A DNA stretch of 64,000 nt from Alicyclobacillus sp. SO9 (GCF_016406125.1 NZ_CP066339.1:3658001-3722000), one strand, 5' to 3'; positions 24,900 through 36,304 are shown, counted from the first letter of the stretch. Notes: generated by a model not told the origin, from the letters alone. Numbers and translations are program-made.

Positions 24900-25847
24900 T
24901 TGGCTACAGCGGGGACATCTCAACAGGCCAAAACATGGCTGCCCGCAAGCAATCGTTTGTATCTGCAGCGCGGCCTCGGCATATTATGGTTGATTGCAGG
25001 ATTGTTGCAAGCACAACCGCTGATGTTTACAACAGACTTTTATGCGTGGTACCCATCATCCATTATGGAAAGTCTTCTTCAAAATGCCGTTGACGGCGGA
25101 CCACGATGGCTTGTTGCAATCGGACATGCTGGGTCCGCCGTGTGGAGCACTCATCCTATTCTGTTCAACGTTCTTGTAATTGTTATACAGATTCTTCTCG
25201 GCCTGTCTCTTTTAGTCATAAAGGCTAGAAAGAGCACTCGATTTATTTTATGGATATCGATAGTGTGGGCCATTCCGGTGTGGGTTTTTGGTGAGGGTAT
25301 GGGCGGCTTCTTTACTGCTTCTTCATACTTTGAAGGCCTTCCCGGTGCTGCTTTTATGTACGCTGTCAGTGCAATCATACTGCTCTTGCCAGAGTATTTT
25401 TGGGAAGACGGTCAAGCAATCAGATGGATGTCTGTCAGCACAGGGATGTATTGGGGCGTCAGTGCTGTGTATCAGGTTGTACCTGCATTCGGATATTGGG
25501 GACACTACGGCTTAATGGAGTTGTTCGGAAATTCATCCTCATTGCCGCAACCAGCCATCTTATCACTGCCCATCCAGAGTGCGGCCTTGGCTATCAGTCA
25601 TCATGCCGTCATCTGGAATGCGATTTTCTCAGCGATTTTAATTCTTTTGGCAATGGCATCGTTTAGGAATCGATGGACCCGTCTATCCATATGGTTGACG
25701 CTGCTGTGGTTGGCGTGGAGTTGGTGGTTTGGGGAAGATTTTGGCGGCATATTCTCAGGACTTGGCACGGACGTAAATACAATTCCTGTTGTCGGCTTGT
25801 GGATGGTGGTTCTATGGCGCAGCAGAAGCGCAAAACTCATAAAGTAA
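24900..25847 (+). CDS. multi-pass membrane protein with duplicated W-x-FGE-GG-F motif
   Basis: A 315-residue membrane protein with about eight helices, Trp-rich. It appears duplicated: WVFGEGMGGFF (about residue 130) recurs as WWFGEDFGGIF (about 280), each on a loop after a Trp-rich helix. His residues occur in IGHAGS and ISHHAV. The start is TTG at 24900 with AAGGAGG seven bases upstream, 16 bases after the SCO1 gene, so the two are an operon. Context hints at copper or respiratory-complex assembly. I do not recognise the family. Confidence 0.7.
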   Translation: MATAGTSQQAKTWLPASNRLYLQRGLGILWLIAGLLQAQPLMFTTDFYAWYPSSIMESLLQNAVDGGPRWLVAIGHAGSAVWSTHPILFNVLVIVIQILLGLSLLVIKARKSTRFILWISIVWAIPVWVFGEGMGGFFTASSYFEGLPGAAFMYAVSAIILLLPEYFWEDGQAIRWMSVSTGMYWGVSAVYQVVPAFGYWGHYGLMELFGNSSSLPQPAILSLPIQSAALAISHHAVIWNAIFSAILILLAMASFRNRWTRLSIWLTLLWLAWSWWFGEDFGGIFSGLGTDVNTIPVVGLWMVVLWRSRSAKLIK

Positions 25848-25852
25848 GACAA

Positions 25853-25889
25853 ACTGCCCCTAGCCATATCTAAGCGGCTGCGGGGCAGT
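25853..25889. terminator. hairpin between convergent genes
   Basis: ACTGCCCC (25853-25860) / GGGGCAGT (25882-25889) with an inner AGCC/GGCT pairing. Only weak T-runs flank it. It separates the membrane gene from the acetate-transporter gene. Confidence 0.55.
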
Positions 25890-25939
25890 CCAACTGCCTT
25901 CTCAAAGATGTAGCAGAATCACTGAGTCGTAAAACGCAG

Positions 25940-26518
25940 TTACTCTGACATGCTCATTGCAGGAGAGGGCTTTGCCATCGGTTCGCCGACTGGAAGAACC
26001 ACGCGGCCTGCGACCGAATTGATAACGCCGGCAGCCGAGGTGTACAATGCTGATAATCCACAGACGAGGCCAATCCATCCACCGAGTTGGCTCCCCATTA
26101 CACCAAAATCACCCAGCGCGAGGAACAGGAATGCCAGCCACAGGGTTAAAAAGACAAAGAACAGTGCGCGATTTAAGTAGAAAGTCCCGAACCACAGATA
26201 GAAGGTCAAAACACCGAAGAACAATAAGTACACACCCATTCCTGCTGCGGGAGCTGAGTGGACAATGAAATAGAAAGATATCCAAAATGCGCCGTACGAC
26301 GTAAACGCTGTGGCCCCGAACGTATTGCCCTTTCGGAATTCCCACATGCCAGCAATGAACTGAGCACCGCCGCCATAGGCAAGTGCCAGGCCAAGGACCA
26401 CACCCAGTGCCTTCGCATCCGTCACACCAGCATTAATTAAGCTTAATATACAGGTCGTTATCCCAAATCCCGCAAGTCCCAGCGGACCTGGATCTGCAAT
26501 CTTTGAAGCTTCAGCCAT
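25940..26518 (-). CDS. GPR1/FUN34/YaaH (SatP) family acetate/succinate transporter
   Basis: A 192-residue protein with six helices. The N-terminal DPGPLGLAGFG matches the family signature NPAPLGLxGFG, and GGGAQFIAGMWEFRKGNTFGATAFTSYGAFW is the second hallmark (cited in two parts). It takes up short carboxylates such as acetate across the cytoplasmic membrane. The ATG at 26518 follows GGGGAG. Acetate and pyruvate are end products of the neighbouring pra pathway, so the location is suggestive, but no shared operator was found. Confidence 0.92.
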   Translation of the reverse strand: MAEASKIADPGPLGLAGFGITTCILSLINAGVTDAKALGVVLGLALAYGGGAQFIAGMWEFRKGNTFGATAFTSYGAFWISFYFIVHSAPAAGMGVYLLFFGVLTFYLWFGTFYLNRALFFVFLTLWLAFLFLALGDFGVMGSQLGGWIGLVCGLSALYTSAAGVINSVAGRVVLPVGEPMAKPSPAMSMSE

Positions 26519-26850
26519 TTTTGTATCTCCCCTCTACTTCCATTTAATCAGAATCAGTCCACTAAATCTTTCGACAACATCAAACGCGTTACATGAACGC
26601 TTCTAGGAAACATTTCTTCATTTCTTCATTTCTTCAACCTACTGAATAAATTCAAAATGAAAACGCCATCATCCGGTTCAAAGCAACCAGTGCACTTCGT
26701 CCGAAATACCACCTCCTATGTAGAATAGACTATCTGCCATGGTCGTAAGCGATTACATCTTATAATATACATCGAATAGTCTAAATTTACAAATTGTTCC
26801 CTCACAATTTTAGAGATATTTTAAGTTACACTAAAAGATATAGTTACTGA
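26519..26850. other. intergenic region with cre-like site and short repeats
   Basis: This 332-base AT-rich stretch separates the acetate transporter from the end of praI. It holds three tandem ATTTCTTC units (about 26610-26635) and a cre-like sequence TGAAAACGCCATCA (26658-26671; one mismatch to TGWAANCGNTNWCA). I see no gene and no obvious praI terminator. Confidence 0.4.
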
Positions 26851-29033
<2,183 letters not shown>

Positions 29034-29105
29034 GGCCCTCTCCTCCCACTCTGCGAGATTAAAACAGCCCTGCCTGCCCCAGTCTTTCCAGACCTCATCC
29101 CAGTC

Positions 29106-29306
29106 CTAGTCCCGGTTCTTCCGTCGTTCTGCCATGGACACGCCGCCCACTGCCCAGTGCTCTCTCGGCAATTCGTACAGGAGCACCCGAATCGACTCTG
29201 TGGGAGCATCGAGACTTCTGTGGACAGCATCCGTCACCTCAGCAATTAACTGCTCCTTCTTCTCCTTTGAGCGTCCTTCAATAATGTTGATTTGAATTAA
29301 AGGCAT
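29106..29306 (-). CDS. praC: 4-oxalocrotonate tautomerase
   Basis: A 66-residue tautomerase of the 4-OT family. After Met removal the catalytic Pro1 is exposed (MPLIQINIIEGRS), and the conserved Arg region EGRSKEKKEQL follows; EHWAVGGVSMAERR is the C-terminal hallmark. It converts 2-hydroxymuconate to 2-oxo-3-hexenedioate. It lies 18 bases after praD. Its usual partner, the decarboxylase, is directly upstream. Confidence 0.95.
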   Translation of the reverse strand: MPLIQINIIEGRSKEKKEQLIAEVTDAVHRSLDAPTESIRVLLYELPREHWAVGGVSMAERRKNRD

Positions 29307-29323
29307 GTTCAGTTCCTCCTGCT

Positions 29324-30094
29324 CTAGCGGACATTCAATGTGATTTCACCCATGTTATCGAAGGCCGCGGTGACTGTATCGCCCTCGTAGACATGTACAG
29401 CCTCTGTGATACCGCCTGTCAGCACAATCATTCCAGGTTCAATGGCATCTCCTGTACGGGACAGCATGTGCGCCAATTCCACAACGGATTTGACCGGATG
29501 CCCTAAAACAGCCGCGCCCGATGCGGTTTGTACGACCTCCCCATTCTTCCTCATCACCACACCGACTTCGTCCAATCGGTACTGGTACGGAGAATAGGCT
29601 TGATTTGCGACGACAAACTTGGCGGAAGAAGCATTGTCAGCTACCACATCTACTAGTGTGAAAGAGAAGTTTTTGTATCGGCTGTCAATCACTTCGACAG
29701 CAGGCATAACACACTCCGTCGCCAGCCAAACGTCACGAGCTGTCACGTCTGTTCCCTCCAAGCGATGTTTAAACACAAACGCAATTTCCGGTTCCACACG
29801 CGGGTGAATCAAACCATCGAGACTCAGCTCTTCCCCTGTCATCTCCATAGAGCGAAGCAGTCTTCCGTAGATGGCCTCATCCACGCCGACAGATTGCTGT
29901 TTGGCCTTACTGGTCAAACCCATTTTCCAGCCCGTCATGACATCTCCTTGTTGAATGAGGCTGTCAATTCCCAGCCGCTGAATCTCGTATGCATCCTCCA
30001 CAGCTAATCCGTCGTATCGAAGCGTGATTTTTTCAAGTTCCTCTGCTGCTTGCTGATGATGTGTGAGTTCTTGTGCAATTTCGTTTAAGTCCAT
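29324..30094 (-). CDS. praD: 4-oxalocrotonate decarboxylase
   Basis: A 256-residue member of the hydratase/decarboxylase (FAH-like) family. It has GWKMGLTSKAKQQSVGVD, HPRVEPEIAFVFK (Mg2+-binding Glu residues), VIDSRYKNFSF, DNASSAKFV and GHPVKSVVELAHML. It decarboxylates 2-oxo-3-hexenedioate to 2-hydroxypenta-2,4-dienoate. It is a paralogue of praE in the same operon; the VIDSRY and KNFSF details favour the decarboxylase for this copy, and gene order agrees, but the two could be exchanged. ATG at 30094 follows GAGGTG. Confidence 0.88.
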   Translation of the reverse strand: MDLNEIAQELTHHQQAAEELEKITLRYDGLAVEDAYEIQRLGIDSLIQQGDVMTGWKMGLTSKAKQQSVGVDEAIYGRLLRSMEMTGEELSLDGLIHPRVEPEIAFVFKHRLEGTDVTARDVWLATECVMPAVEVIDSRYKNFSFTLVDVVADNASSAKFVVANQAYSPYQYRLDEVGVVMRKNGEVVQTASGAAVLGHPVKSVVELAHMLSRTGDAIEPGMIVLTGGITEAVHVYEGDTVTAAFDNMGEITLNVR

Positions 30095-30151
30095 CCTTCG
30101 AGTCACCTCATCCTGGTGTTGTCCTCTGCTGTGCTATTGCCGCTTTTGCCG

Positions 30152-30184
30152 CTTTCACTCTGCTTTCACTCTGCTTTCACTCTG
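30152..30184. repeat. three tandem 11-bp repeats at the praF 3' end
   Basis: CTTTCACTCTG at 30152-30162, 30163-30173 and 30174-30184, exact copies. The first two lie in the praF-praD spacer, the third spans the praF stop. It looks like slippage-generated spacer sequence. Confidence 0.85.
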
Positions 30185-31193
30185 CCTTTTGCGCCAATTC
30201 GTAAGCGACATCAACAATCATGTCTTCCTGCCCGCCTACTACTTTTCGTTGTCCTAGTTCCACCAGTACATCCCGCGGTTCCACGGCAAACTGCTCACCA
30301 GCCCGAAATGCATGGTGCAAGAAACTGGAATACACACCTGCATAGCCCAGTGTCAGGCTGAGCCTGTCTGTGGCAATCGGCTTCATCATTCGCGGCCGAA
30401 CTTCATCTTCTGCAGCATCCATGGCATTGTACAGATGGATACCTGTCTCAATTCCGACCTTTTCACAGGCAGCAGCAAACACTTCGAGAGGTGTGTTGCC
30501 GGCACCAGCACCAAGGCCTGCCAAACTGGCGTCGATACGAACAGCTCCCTCCTCCACCGCGGCAATGGAATTTGCAATAGAGACACCCAGGTTGTTATGT
30601 GCATGGAACCCGACCTGCACATCGTTTGGCATCGCTCCGCGAATAGCAGATACCTTTTCCCGAACTTCATCCATCATCATGGCGCCGGCAGAATCAACGA
30701 TGTAAACCGCATTGGCACCGTATGAGGCCATTTTCTTCGCTTCTTCTTGTAGAGTGGATGCAGGTGTCATATGCGACATCATCAGAAAACCCACGGTTTC
30801 AAGACCCATCTTTCTTGCTGCAGTAATGTGCTGCTCAGAAATATCAGCCTCTGTTGAGTGGGTCGCAACACGCACCGCGCCAATGCCGCACTCCACCGCA
30901 GCCCGAAGGTGCGTCAGTGTACCGATTCCCGGTAACAAGAGCGCTGCTACCTTTGTATGCTTAACAGCCCCGCAGACGGCTCTCAAATAATCTTCTTCAC
31001 TTTCCTTTGCCAGACCGTACTGCAATGAACTGCCGCCCAGCCCGTCGCCATGGGTTGCTTCAATTAAAGTGACTCCCGTTTTATCCAGTGCTGCGGCTAT
31101 GGCAGCTGCATCCTCTGTACTGAACTGATGCTTCACAGCGTGCATGCCGTCACGAAGGGTCACATCTGTGAGTTCGACTTTGTATTTTGCCAC
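30177..31193 (-). CDS. praF: 4-hydroxy-2-oxovalerate aldolase
   Basis: A 338-residue DmpG/MhpE-type class II aldolase: DVTLRDGMHAVKHQFS with metal-binding Asp and catalytic Arg, GDGLGGSSLQYG, YIVDSAGAM, and GFHAHNNLGVSIANS with the HxH metal ligands. It splits 4-hydroxy-2-oxovalerate to pyruvate and acetaldehyde and channels the aldehyde to PraG. It follows praG by 12 bases. Three 11-bp CTTTCACTCTG repeats cover its stop codon. Confidence 0.96.
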   Translation of the reverse strand: MAKYKVELTDVTLRDGMHAVKHQFSTEDAAAIAAALDKTGVTLIEATHGDGLGGSSLQYGLAKESEEDYLRAVCGAVKHTKVAALLLPGIGTLTHLRAAVECGIGAVRVATHSTEADISEQHITAARKMGLETVGFLMMSHMTPASTLQEEAKKMASYGANAVYIVDSAGAMMMDEVREKVSAIRGAMPNDVQVGFHAHNNLGVSIANSIAAVEEGAVRIDASLAGLGAGAGNTPLEVFAAACEKVGIETGIHLYNAMDAAEDEVRPRMMKPIATDRLSLTLGYAGVYSSFLHHAFRAGEQFAVEPRDVLVELGQRKVVGGQEDMIVDVAYELAQKAE

Positions 31194-31205
31194 CGGCAGC
31201 CCCTC

Positions 31206-32093
31206 CTAGTTACTCTTAATCGACAGCTTGTGTTTTGCGTACTCTTCACCAAACTTTGTTGCGGCTGACGTCATGATGTCCAGGTTTCCAGCGTAGACAG
31301 GCAAATAGTCACCCAGTCCTTCCACTTCAATGGAGACGCTCACAACGTTATTCCTGTAGATGACCTCTCGGTTCAACCGATACCCTGGTACGTAGGTCTT
31401 CACATGCTCCACCATTTCCCGAATCGACTGCTCGATGCGGTCATACACATCCCGACCAGTATCCTCAATCTGACAGTAGATAGTATCTCGCATCAGAATC
31501 GGCGGATCGGCTGGATTTAAGATGATGATGGCCTTCCCGACTTTCGCACCGCCAATCTGTTCAATCCCTTTTGCCGTGGTCTCCGTAAACTCATCAATGT
31601 TTTGCCGGGTACCAGGTCCTGCACTCTTGCTGGAGATTGTCGCAACAATCTCCGCGTAAGAAACTCCGACAACTCGGCTGACCGCATGGACAATGGGGAT
31701 TGTGGCCTGGCCGCCGCAAGTCACCATATTCACATTGATGGAGTCCAAGTGTTCATGAAGGTTGACGCCCGTAATCACATAGGGACCTCTTGCTGCAGGC
31801 GTCAGATCGATGGCCTGAATCCCCCGCTCGCGCAAAAGCTTTGCATGCCTGACATGAGCCTTGGCGCTGGTTGCATCAAACACCACATCCGGTTTCATAC
31901 CTCGTTCCAGTTCAGCCTTGAGCCCCTCATGTGACACTTCGAGACCCCGTGCTCGGGCTCTCTTTAGACCGTCAGAATCCGGGTCGATACCAATCATCCA
32001 ACGGGGTTCAATCCATTCACTCCGCTGCAGTTTTACCATCAAGTCTGTTCCAATATTGCCTGAGCCTACGATGGCTGCGGACAGTTTGGTCAT
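31206..32093 (-). CDS. praG: acetaldehyde dehydrogenase (acylating)
   Basis: A 295-residue DmpF/MhpF-type enzyme that oxidises acetaldehyde to acetyl-CoA with NAD+ and CoA. It has the Rossmann motif [19 protein letters not shown], catalytic Cys in [11 protein letters not shown], and [17 protein letters not shown]. The start ATG at 32093 follows GAAGGAGG; the upstream frame to 32282 overlaps praE and is ignored. It precedes its aldolase partner praF. Confidence 0.96.
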   Translation of the reverse strand: MTKLSAAIVGSGNIGTDLMVKLQRSEWIEPRWMIGIDPDSDGLKRARARGLEVSHEGLKAELERGMKPDVVFDATSAKAHVRHAKLLRERGIQAIDLTPAARGPYVITGVNLHEHLDSINVNMVTCGGQATIPIVHAVSRVVGVSYAEIVATISSKSAGPGTRQNIDEFTETTAKGIEQIGGAKVGKAIIILNPADPPILMRDTIYCQIEDTGRDVYDRIEQSIREMVEHVKTYVPGYRLNREVIYRNNVVSVSIEVEGLGDYLPVYAGNLDIMTSAATKFGEEYAKHKLSIKSN

Positions 32094-32142
32094 CTTGTTG
32101 CCTCCTTCGATTACAACTTGGCAGTAAATTTGACTCAACCTC

Positions 32143-32961
32143 TTATTGCGCTCTCGCACCTGTTTTGGACTCGTTGTCAGCGCGTGTCGCACTGACCGTA
32201 CCCAGTCGGCCGAAAGAGACCGAGACACTGTCTCCAGGATGAAACGTGACTGCGGCGCTGACAGCACCTGACAAGACCACATCTCCCGCCTTCAGCTTCG
32301 TGCCAAGGGAATTGAGCTTATTCGCCAACCAGGCCACAGAGACGGCTGGATGTCCGAGGACAGCAGCACCGGCTCCGGTTTGGACAACACTGCCATTCAT
32401 CTTCATAACCCCACCAATGGTGCCTAGATTGACCTTGTCAATGCTCGTATAGAGGTCGCCGAGAACAAAACAGCCTGAGGACGCATTGTCGGCTACCGTA
32501 TCAGGCAGCTTGATTTTCCAGTCCGCAACACGGCTGTCAATCACTTCAATGGCTGGCACCACATATTCTGTCGCCTGAAGCACATCCCGTACCGTAGTCT
32601 TCACACTGTCCAAGTCGTGCTTCAGAATGAACGCCAGTTCAGGCTCAACCTTTGGCTGGATCAACGGGTAGTCCACAACAGTACCCGATTCGTAATACAT
32701 GGATTGAAACAGGTGTCCAAAATCCGGCTCAGGTACACCAAGCATGCGCTGCATCGGTTTGCTTGTCAGACCGACTTTGTGACCCACCACAGTGTCACCC
32801 CGGTCTGTCCTCCGTTCGACATTGCGCATCTGGACCTGGTAAGCCTGTTCCACTGACAATTCTGGAAACCGTTCAGTCAGAGGGCCGACGGGGACCAAAC
32901 TCTGTTCCGACTTGTCAAGCAGATGGGCACATTCAGCAATCAAATCTGCTGTTTTTTCCAT
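32143..32961 (-). CDS. praE: 2-hydroxypenta-2,4-dienoate hydratase
   Basis: A 272-residue FAH-like hydratase: [30 protein letters not shown] (metal ligands), [35 protein letters not shown]. It adds water to 2-hydroxypenta-2,4-dienoate, giving 4-hydroxy-2-oxovalerate for PraF. VADWKIK is typical of MhpD/DmpE-like hydratases. It has a C-terminal charged tail longer than praD. It is 15 bases after praB. Confidence 0.9.
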   Translation of the reverse strand: MEKTADLIAECAHLLDKSEQSLVPVGPLTERFPELSVEQAYQVQMRNVERRTDRGDTVVGHKVGLTSKPMQRMLGVPEPDFGHLFQSMYYESGTVVDYPLIQPKVEPELAFILKHDLDSVKTTVRDVLQATEYVVPAIEVIDSRVADWKIKLPDTVADNASSGCFVLGDLYTSIDKVNLGTIGGVMKMNGSVVQTGAGAAVLGHPAVSVAWLANKLNSLGTKLKAGDVVLSGAVSAAVTFHPGDSVSVSFGRLGTVSATRADNESKTGARAQ

Positions 32962-32976
32962 AGCAGGTCCCCCTTC

Positions 32977-34413
32977 CTAAAACTTCACGCAGACATTTTT
33001 CAATTCACTGAAAAACTCAAAGCTGTGGACGCCGCCTTCACGGCCAATCCCGCTTTCCTTCATCCCGCCAAAGGGTGTACGCAAATCGCGCAAGAACCAA
33101 CTGTTAATCCAGATAATTCCTGCTTCCAGCTGACCCGCCACACGGTGAGCCTTCTTTAAGTCGGTAGTCCAAATCGTCCCGCTGAGGCCATACCGGGTAT
33201 TGTTGGCGGCAGCAAGAACCTCTTCTTCCGTATCAAAGGGCTGGATTGTAATGACTGGTCCAAACACTTCCTGCTGCACAATCTCGCAGGATTCATTTAC
33301 GTCTACAATGATGGTGGGTTCGAGGTAGCACCCTTTTCCCATATGAGCCGGACGTTTTCCTCCAGTCAAGATTCGACCGCCCTGTTCCACCGCGCGTTGC
33401 ACAAATCCCTCCACGCGATGTAGATGTTCGCGGCTGATCAGGGCACCTACATTTGTGCTCTCATCCATCGGGTCTCCGACCTGCAACGCTTGAGCCCTCT
33501 CAACCAGGCGCTCGACAAACGTATCGTACAGGGGGCGCTCCACATAGATACGCGATCCACACAGACAAACCTCACCCTGGTTACTAAAACTGGAGCGAAT
33601 GGTGGTTTCAATCACGTCATCGATATCAGCGTCGGCGAACACAATGTTGGGATTCTTACCGCCAAGCTCAAAGGACAGTTTTTTCAATGTGCTGGCGGCT
33701 GACTGCATAATCGCTTTGCCTGTGGTGGTTTCCCCTGTCAAGGAGATAAGGTCTACATCTGGGTGCTCCGTTAAATAAGCCCCTGCTGAATCTGGACCAA
33801 AGCCGTGAACAATGTTCAGTACGCCGTCCGGCAAACCCGCTTCCTTACAGATTTCTGCAAGCTTCGTCGCCGTTGTCGGGGTCAATTCGGCCGGTTTAAT
33901 GACACATGTGTCACCCGCAGCCAGGCAAGGAGCTACTTTCCAGGTCAACAACAGCAGCGGCAGGTTCCATGGAGAAATCAGCGCGGCGACACCCGCCGGC
34001 CTGCGCAACGCATAATTGAGCGCGACCCCCTCCATTTCAAAGCACTCCGTGCTGAGTCCTTTCACAAAGTCTGCGAAGAAACGAAAGTTGTACGCCGCCC
34101 GTGGAATATCCAGATGCCTGGATAGACTGAAAGGTTTCCCCGTGTCTTTGGTTTCCAGCAGCGCTAATTCTTCCTGGCGTTCTTCAATCAGGTCGGCAAT
34201 CCGGTTCATGACTTTTGCTCGCTCGGCCGGGGTAGTCTTCCCCCATGTGGAAAATGCTGTCTTGGCGGCTGTCACGGCATTGTGAACATCTTGTCTTCCG
34301 CCCTCACAAACCTCGCTGATGACTTCGTCTGTAGCCGGATTTATGTTTTCAAACGTCTTTCCGTCTACACTTGCAACGAACTCTCCGTTGATAAAATGCT
34401 GTATTTTCTCCAT
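32977..34413 (-). CDS. praB: 2-hydroxymuconate-6-semialdehyde dehydrogenase
   Basis: A 478-residue NAD+-dependent aldehyde dehydrogenase. It has ISPWNLPLLLLTWK, GETTTGKAI, the catalytic Glu in FELGGKNPNIVF and the catalytic Cys in GEVCLCGSRI. It oxidises 2-hydroxymuconate semialdehyde to 2-hydroxymuconate, the substrate of PraC. The C-terminal GGMKESGIGREGG is typical for HMSDH/betaine-aldehyde-type enzymes. It follows praA by 63 bases. Confidence 0.93.
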   Translation of the reverse strand: MEKIQHFINGEFVASVDGKTFENINPATDEVISEVCEGGRQDVHNAVTAAKTAFSTWGKTTPAERAKVMNRIADLIEERQEELALLETKDTGKPFSLSRHLDIPRAAYNFRFFADFVKGLSTECFEMEGVALNYALRRPAGVAALISPWNLPLLLLTWKVAPCLAAGDTCVIKPAELTPTTATKLAEICKEAGLPDGVLNIVHGFGPDSAGAYLTEHPDVDLISLTGETTTGKAIMQSAASTLKKLSFELGGKNPNIVFADADIDDVIETTIRSSFSNQGEVCLCGSRIYVERPLYDTFVERLVERAQALQVGDPMDESTNVGALISREHLHRVEGFVQRAVEQGGRILTGGKRPAHMGKGCYLEPTIIVDVNESCEIVQQEVFGPVITIQPFDTEEEVLAAANNTRYGLSGTIWTTDLKKAHRVAGQLEAGIIWINSWFLRDLRTPFGGMKESGIGREGGVHSFEFFSELKNVCVKF

Positions 34414-34476
34414 ATTCTGAACCCTCTCATCGTTGTGTTAGATTAATGCACCGAAACGGATGCCGTTGGCAGGTAT

Positions 34477-35292
34477 CTATGAAATGGTTGCCCCCACTGG
34501 TTGCATTGTCAGGACAGGATTGCCCGATCCCGACGACGGACCATACCCATGCAACCTACCTGCAAAGTTCCCTTGCAGGACGCCCAAAAGCATGGCAACA
34601 TGCCGCCCCCCAGCTTCCACTCCTGCTGCACGCACATAGGATGGAAGCATTTCAGCCGCGGATTCCGTATCTCCTTTTACCAAATAAGAGCAAAATTCTC
34701 TGTCCAATGCTTGCTCTGTGATATTCGGCCAAAATTCTGGGCCGCGGCGCAAATTGTGTGCCAGTGCCCCGCTTGCAATGAAGACGACACGCAACTGTGT
34801 TTCTTGGAACACTTGTGCCATGACAGCACCCCACTTTGTGGTCTCTTCCAGAGATGCGGCCTGACAAACAGATAAATCGACAATAGGTATATCACCCTTG
34901 ACTAAGTATCGCAGGGGAACAACCGTACCGTAGTCCCACATGTATGTTTCATCATTGATGCTCTCAACTTTGAGTCCAGCGGACTTTCCGGATTCTACCA
35001 GTTCCTGCGCAAGTTCCGGATGACCCTGAAAGTCGTAGTGAACATCCGTTATAATGTCCGGGCACTCCACCGCAGTCAGAACCCCTTTGTGCCTCGGTGT
35101 TGCATCCACATAGTGTGTAAAACTGGACTGCCAATGACACGAGACGAGGACAATCACATCAGGATGCAGACTTTCAATTAGGTCTGCCGTCTTTACCATC
35201 GCATCCACCAGCGGCTGCTGAAACGCTGCAACCTTATCCTTGTGACAAATACGCGGAGTATGGGGAGAAATCATTGCTAATTCCAGACTCAC
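34477..35292 (-). CDS. praA: protocatechuate 2,3-dioxygenase (class III extradiol)
   Basis: A 271-residue LigB-superfamily non-haem Fe(II) enzyme that opens the aromatic ring next to the hydroxyls. Expected ligand and acid-base regions are visible: SPHTPRICH at the N-terminus, VSCHW (His), FIASGALAHNLRRGPEF (the conserved S-G-x-L-x-H region) and AGGRHVAMLLGVLQG. Start GTG at 35292 follows GGGAGG by eight bases. First gene of the pra operon; its 5' region holds a cre-like site and IclR-type operators. The choice of protocatechuate 2,3- rather than 4,5-cleavage rests on the presence of praH and the gene order. Confidence 0.88.
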   Translation of the reverse strand: MSLELAMISPHTPRICHKDKVAAFQQPLVDAMVKTADLIESLHPDVIVLVSCHWQSSFTHYVDATPRHKGVLTAVECPDIITDVHYDFQGHPELAQELVESGKSAGLKVESINDETYMWDYGTVVPLRYLVKGDIPIVDLSVCQAASLEETTKWGAVMAQVFQETQLRVVFIASGALAHNLRRGPEFWPNITEQALDREFCSYLVKGDTESAAEMLPSYVRAAGVEAGGRHVAMLLGVLQGNFAGRLHGYGPSSGSGNPVLTMQPVGATIS

Positions 35293-35384
35293 AACTTTTA
35301 CCTCCCTTAAAACCTGGATTTAGACGAATTTAAGCTTTGCAAGCTTCCATTCTTGTTGACTTGACAACAGCTTGAAAGACTTCA

Positions 35385-35398
35385 TGAAAGCGCTTTGT
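35385..35398. promoter_or_regulatory. cre-like (CcpA) site, pra/iclR divergence
   Basis: TGAAAGCGCTTTGT has the ten-base palindromic core AAAGCGCTTT of catabolite-responsive elements; only the last two bases depart from TGAAAGCGCTTTCA. It lies about 90 bases before praA and overlaps the -35 box of the iclR promoter. Confidence 0.7.
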
Positions 35399-35423
35399 TA
35401 TTCTGTATACTATCACCTATAAT
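35395..35423 (+). promoter_or_regulatory. sigma-A-type promoter of the iclR gene
   Basis: TTGTTA (35395-35400), 17-base spacer, TATAAT (35418-35423). It is about 90 bases before the GTG start; the IclR-type palindromes lie just downstream of it, placed for autoregulation. Confidence 0.65.
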
Positions 35424-35428
35424 TAAGA

Positions 35429-35459
35429 GGAACTATATAAGCGTTCCTTCATGCGGAAC
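35429..35459. promoter_or_regulatory. IclR-type operator, triple GGAAC half-sites
   Basis: Three half-sites alternate: GGAAC (35429-35433), GTTCC (35443-35447), GGAAC (35455-35459). GTTCC-N7-GGAAC (35443-35459) recurs exactly in layout at 40063-40079. GTTCC/GGAAC palindromes are usual for IclR-family regulators of aromatic catabolism (PobR/PcaU type). Confidence 0.65.
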
Positions 35460-35512
35460 ATCAGACAGAGAATTTGTATTTTTCACAATGATTTGATTGA
35501 GGGGGTGAACGA

Positions 35513-36304
35513 GTGATTGAGGAAAAAAAGCAGTCTGAGCAAAGTACACTGTCCTCCCTCGAAAATGCCCTTCGCATCATTCAGAGTTTCACCGTCGATG
35601 CTCCTGAGAAAGGCGTCACTGAGATGGCCCGTTCTCTGCAAATCTCCAAAAGTACGGTACACCGTGTGTTCACCACTCTGGAGAAAGCCGGCTTTGTGCG
35701 AAAAGATGAGGATACACATAGATACCGGCTTGGACTTTCAGTGCTGAGTCTGGCCGGTGTGTTGATGTCAAACATGGAAATTTATCGAGAGGGGCAGCAT
35801 CTGCTCGAGGATTTTGTAAACCGCTTTGATGAGTCCGTCCATTTAGCCGTTTTGGAAGGCTACAGCACCGTTTATGTCAGTAAGCTCGAATCCCAGCATC
35901 CCGTGAAAATCCTGACGCACCTTGGACGAAAAAACCCGCTTCACTGCACCAGTTCCGGAAAGGTCATTCTCGCCTATCAATCACAAGAGATGATTGAGGA
36001 AGTCATACAGATGGGCTTACATAAATTCACAAAAACAACCATAACAAAACCAAATGTCTTTCGGCGACATTTGGACGAGATTCGAGAGGCAGGGTACGCC
36101 ATCAGCCACAGTGAGTTGCGGGATGGTGTGGCATCAATTGCTGTGCCTGTAAGGGATTATACCCGGAATGTCATTGGAGCCGTCACCGTAGTTGGGCCGG
36201 AACAACGTTTTACCCCCCGTAAAATGGATGAGTTGTCAAAACAGCTAATTCGCGTCGGGAAGGAGATTTCTACACGTCTAGGATACTATGAGCGGCGTCT
36301 ATGA
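35513..36304 (+). CDS. IclR-family transcriptional regulator of the pra genes
   Basis: A 263-residue IclR regulator. The N-terminal winged helix-turn-helix (about residues 12-75: GVTEMARSLQISKSTVHRVFTTLEKAGFV, cited in part) is followed by the IclR effector domain with HCTSSGKVILAY and GYAISHSELRDGVASIAVPVRD, both family signatures. Start GTG at 35513 has GAGGGGG upstream. It diverges from praA, so it most likely controls the pra operon and itself, sensing an aromatic acid such as 4-hydroxybenzoate or protocatechuate. The shared palindrome suggests that it also controls the oxygenase/MFS pair at 40 kb. Confidence 0.92.
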   Translation: MIEEKKQSEQSTLSSLENALRIIQSFTVDAPEKGVTEMARSLQISKSTVHRVFTTLEKAGFVRKDEDTHRYRLGLSVLSLAGVLMSNMEIYREGQHLLEDFVNRFDESVHLAVLEGYSTVYVSKLESQHPVKILTHLGRKNPLHCTSSGKVILAYQSQEMIEEVIQMGLHKFTKTTITKPNVFRRHLDEIREAGYAISHSELRDGVASIAVPVRDYTRNVIGAVTVVGPEQRFTPRKMDELSKQLIRVGKEISTRLGYYERRL

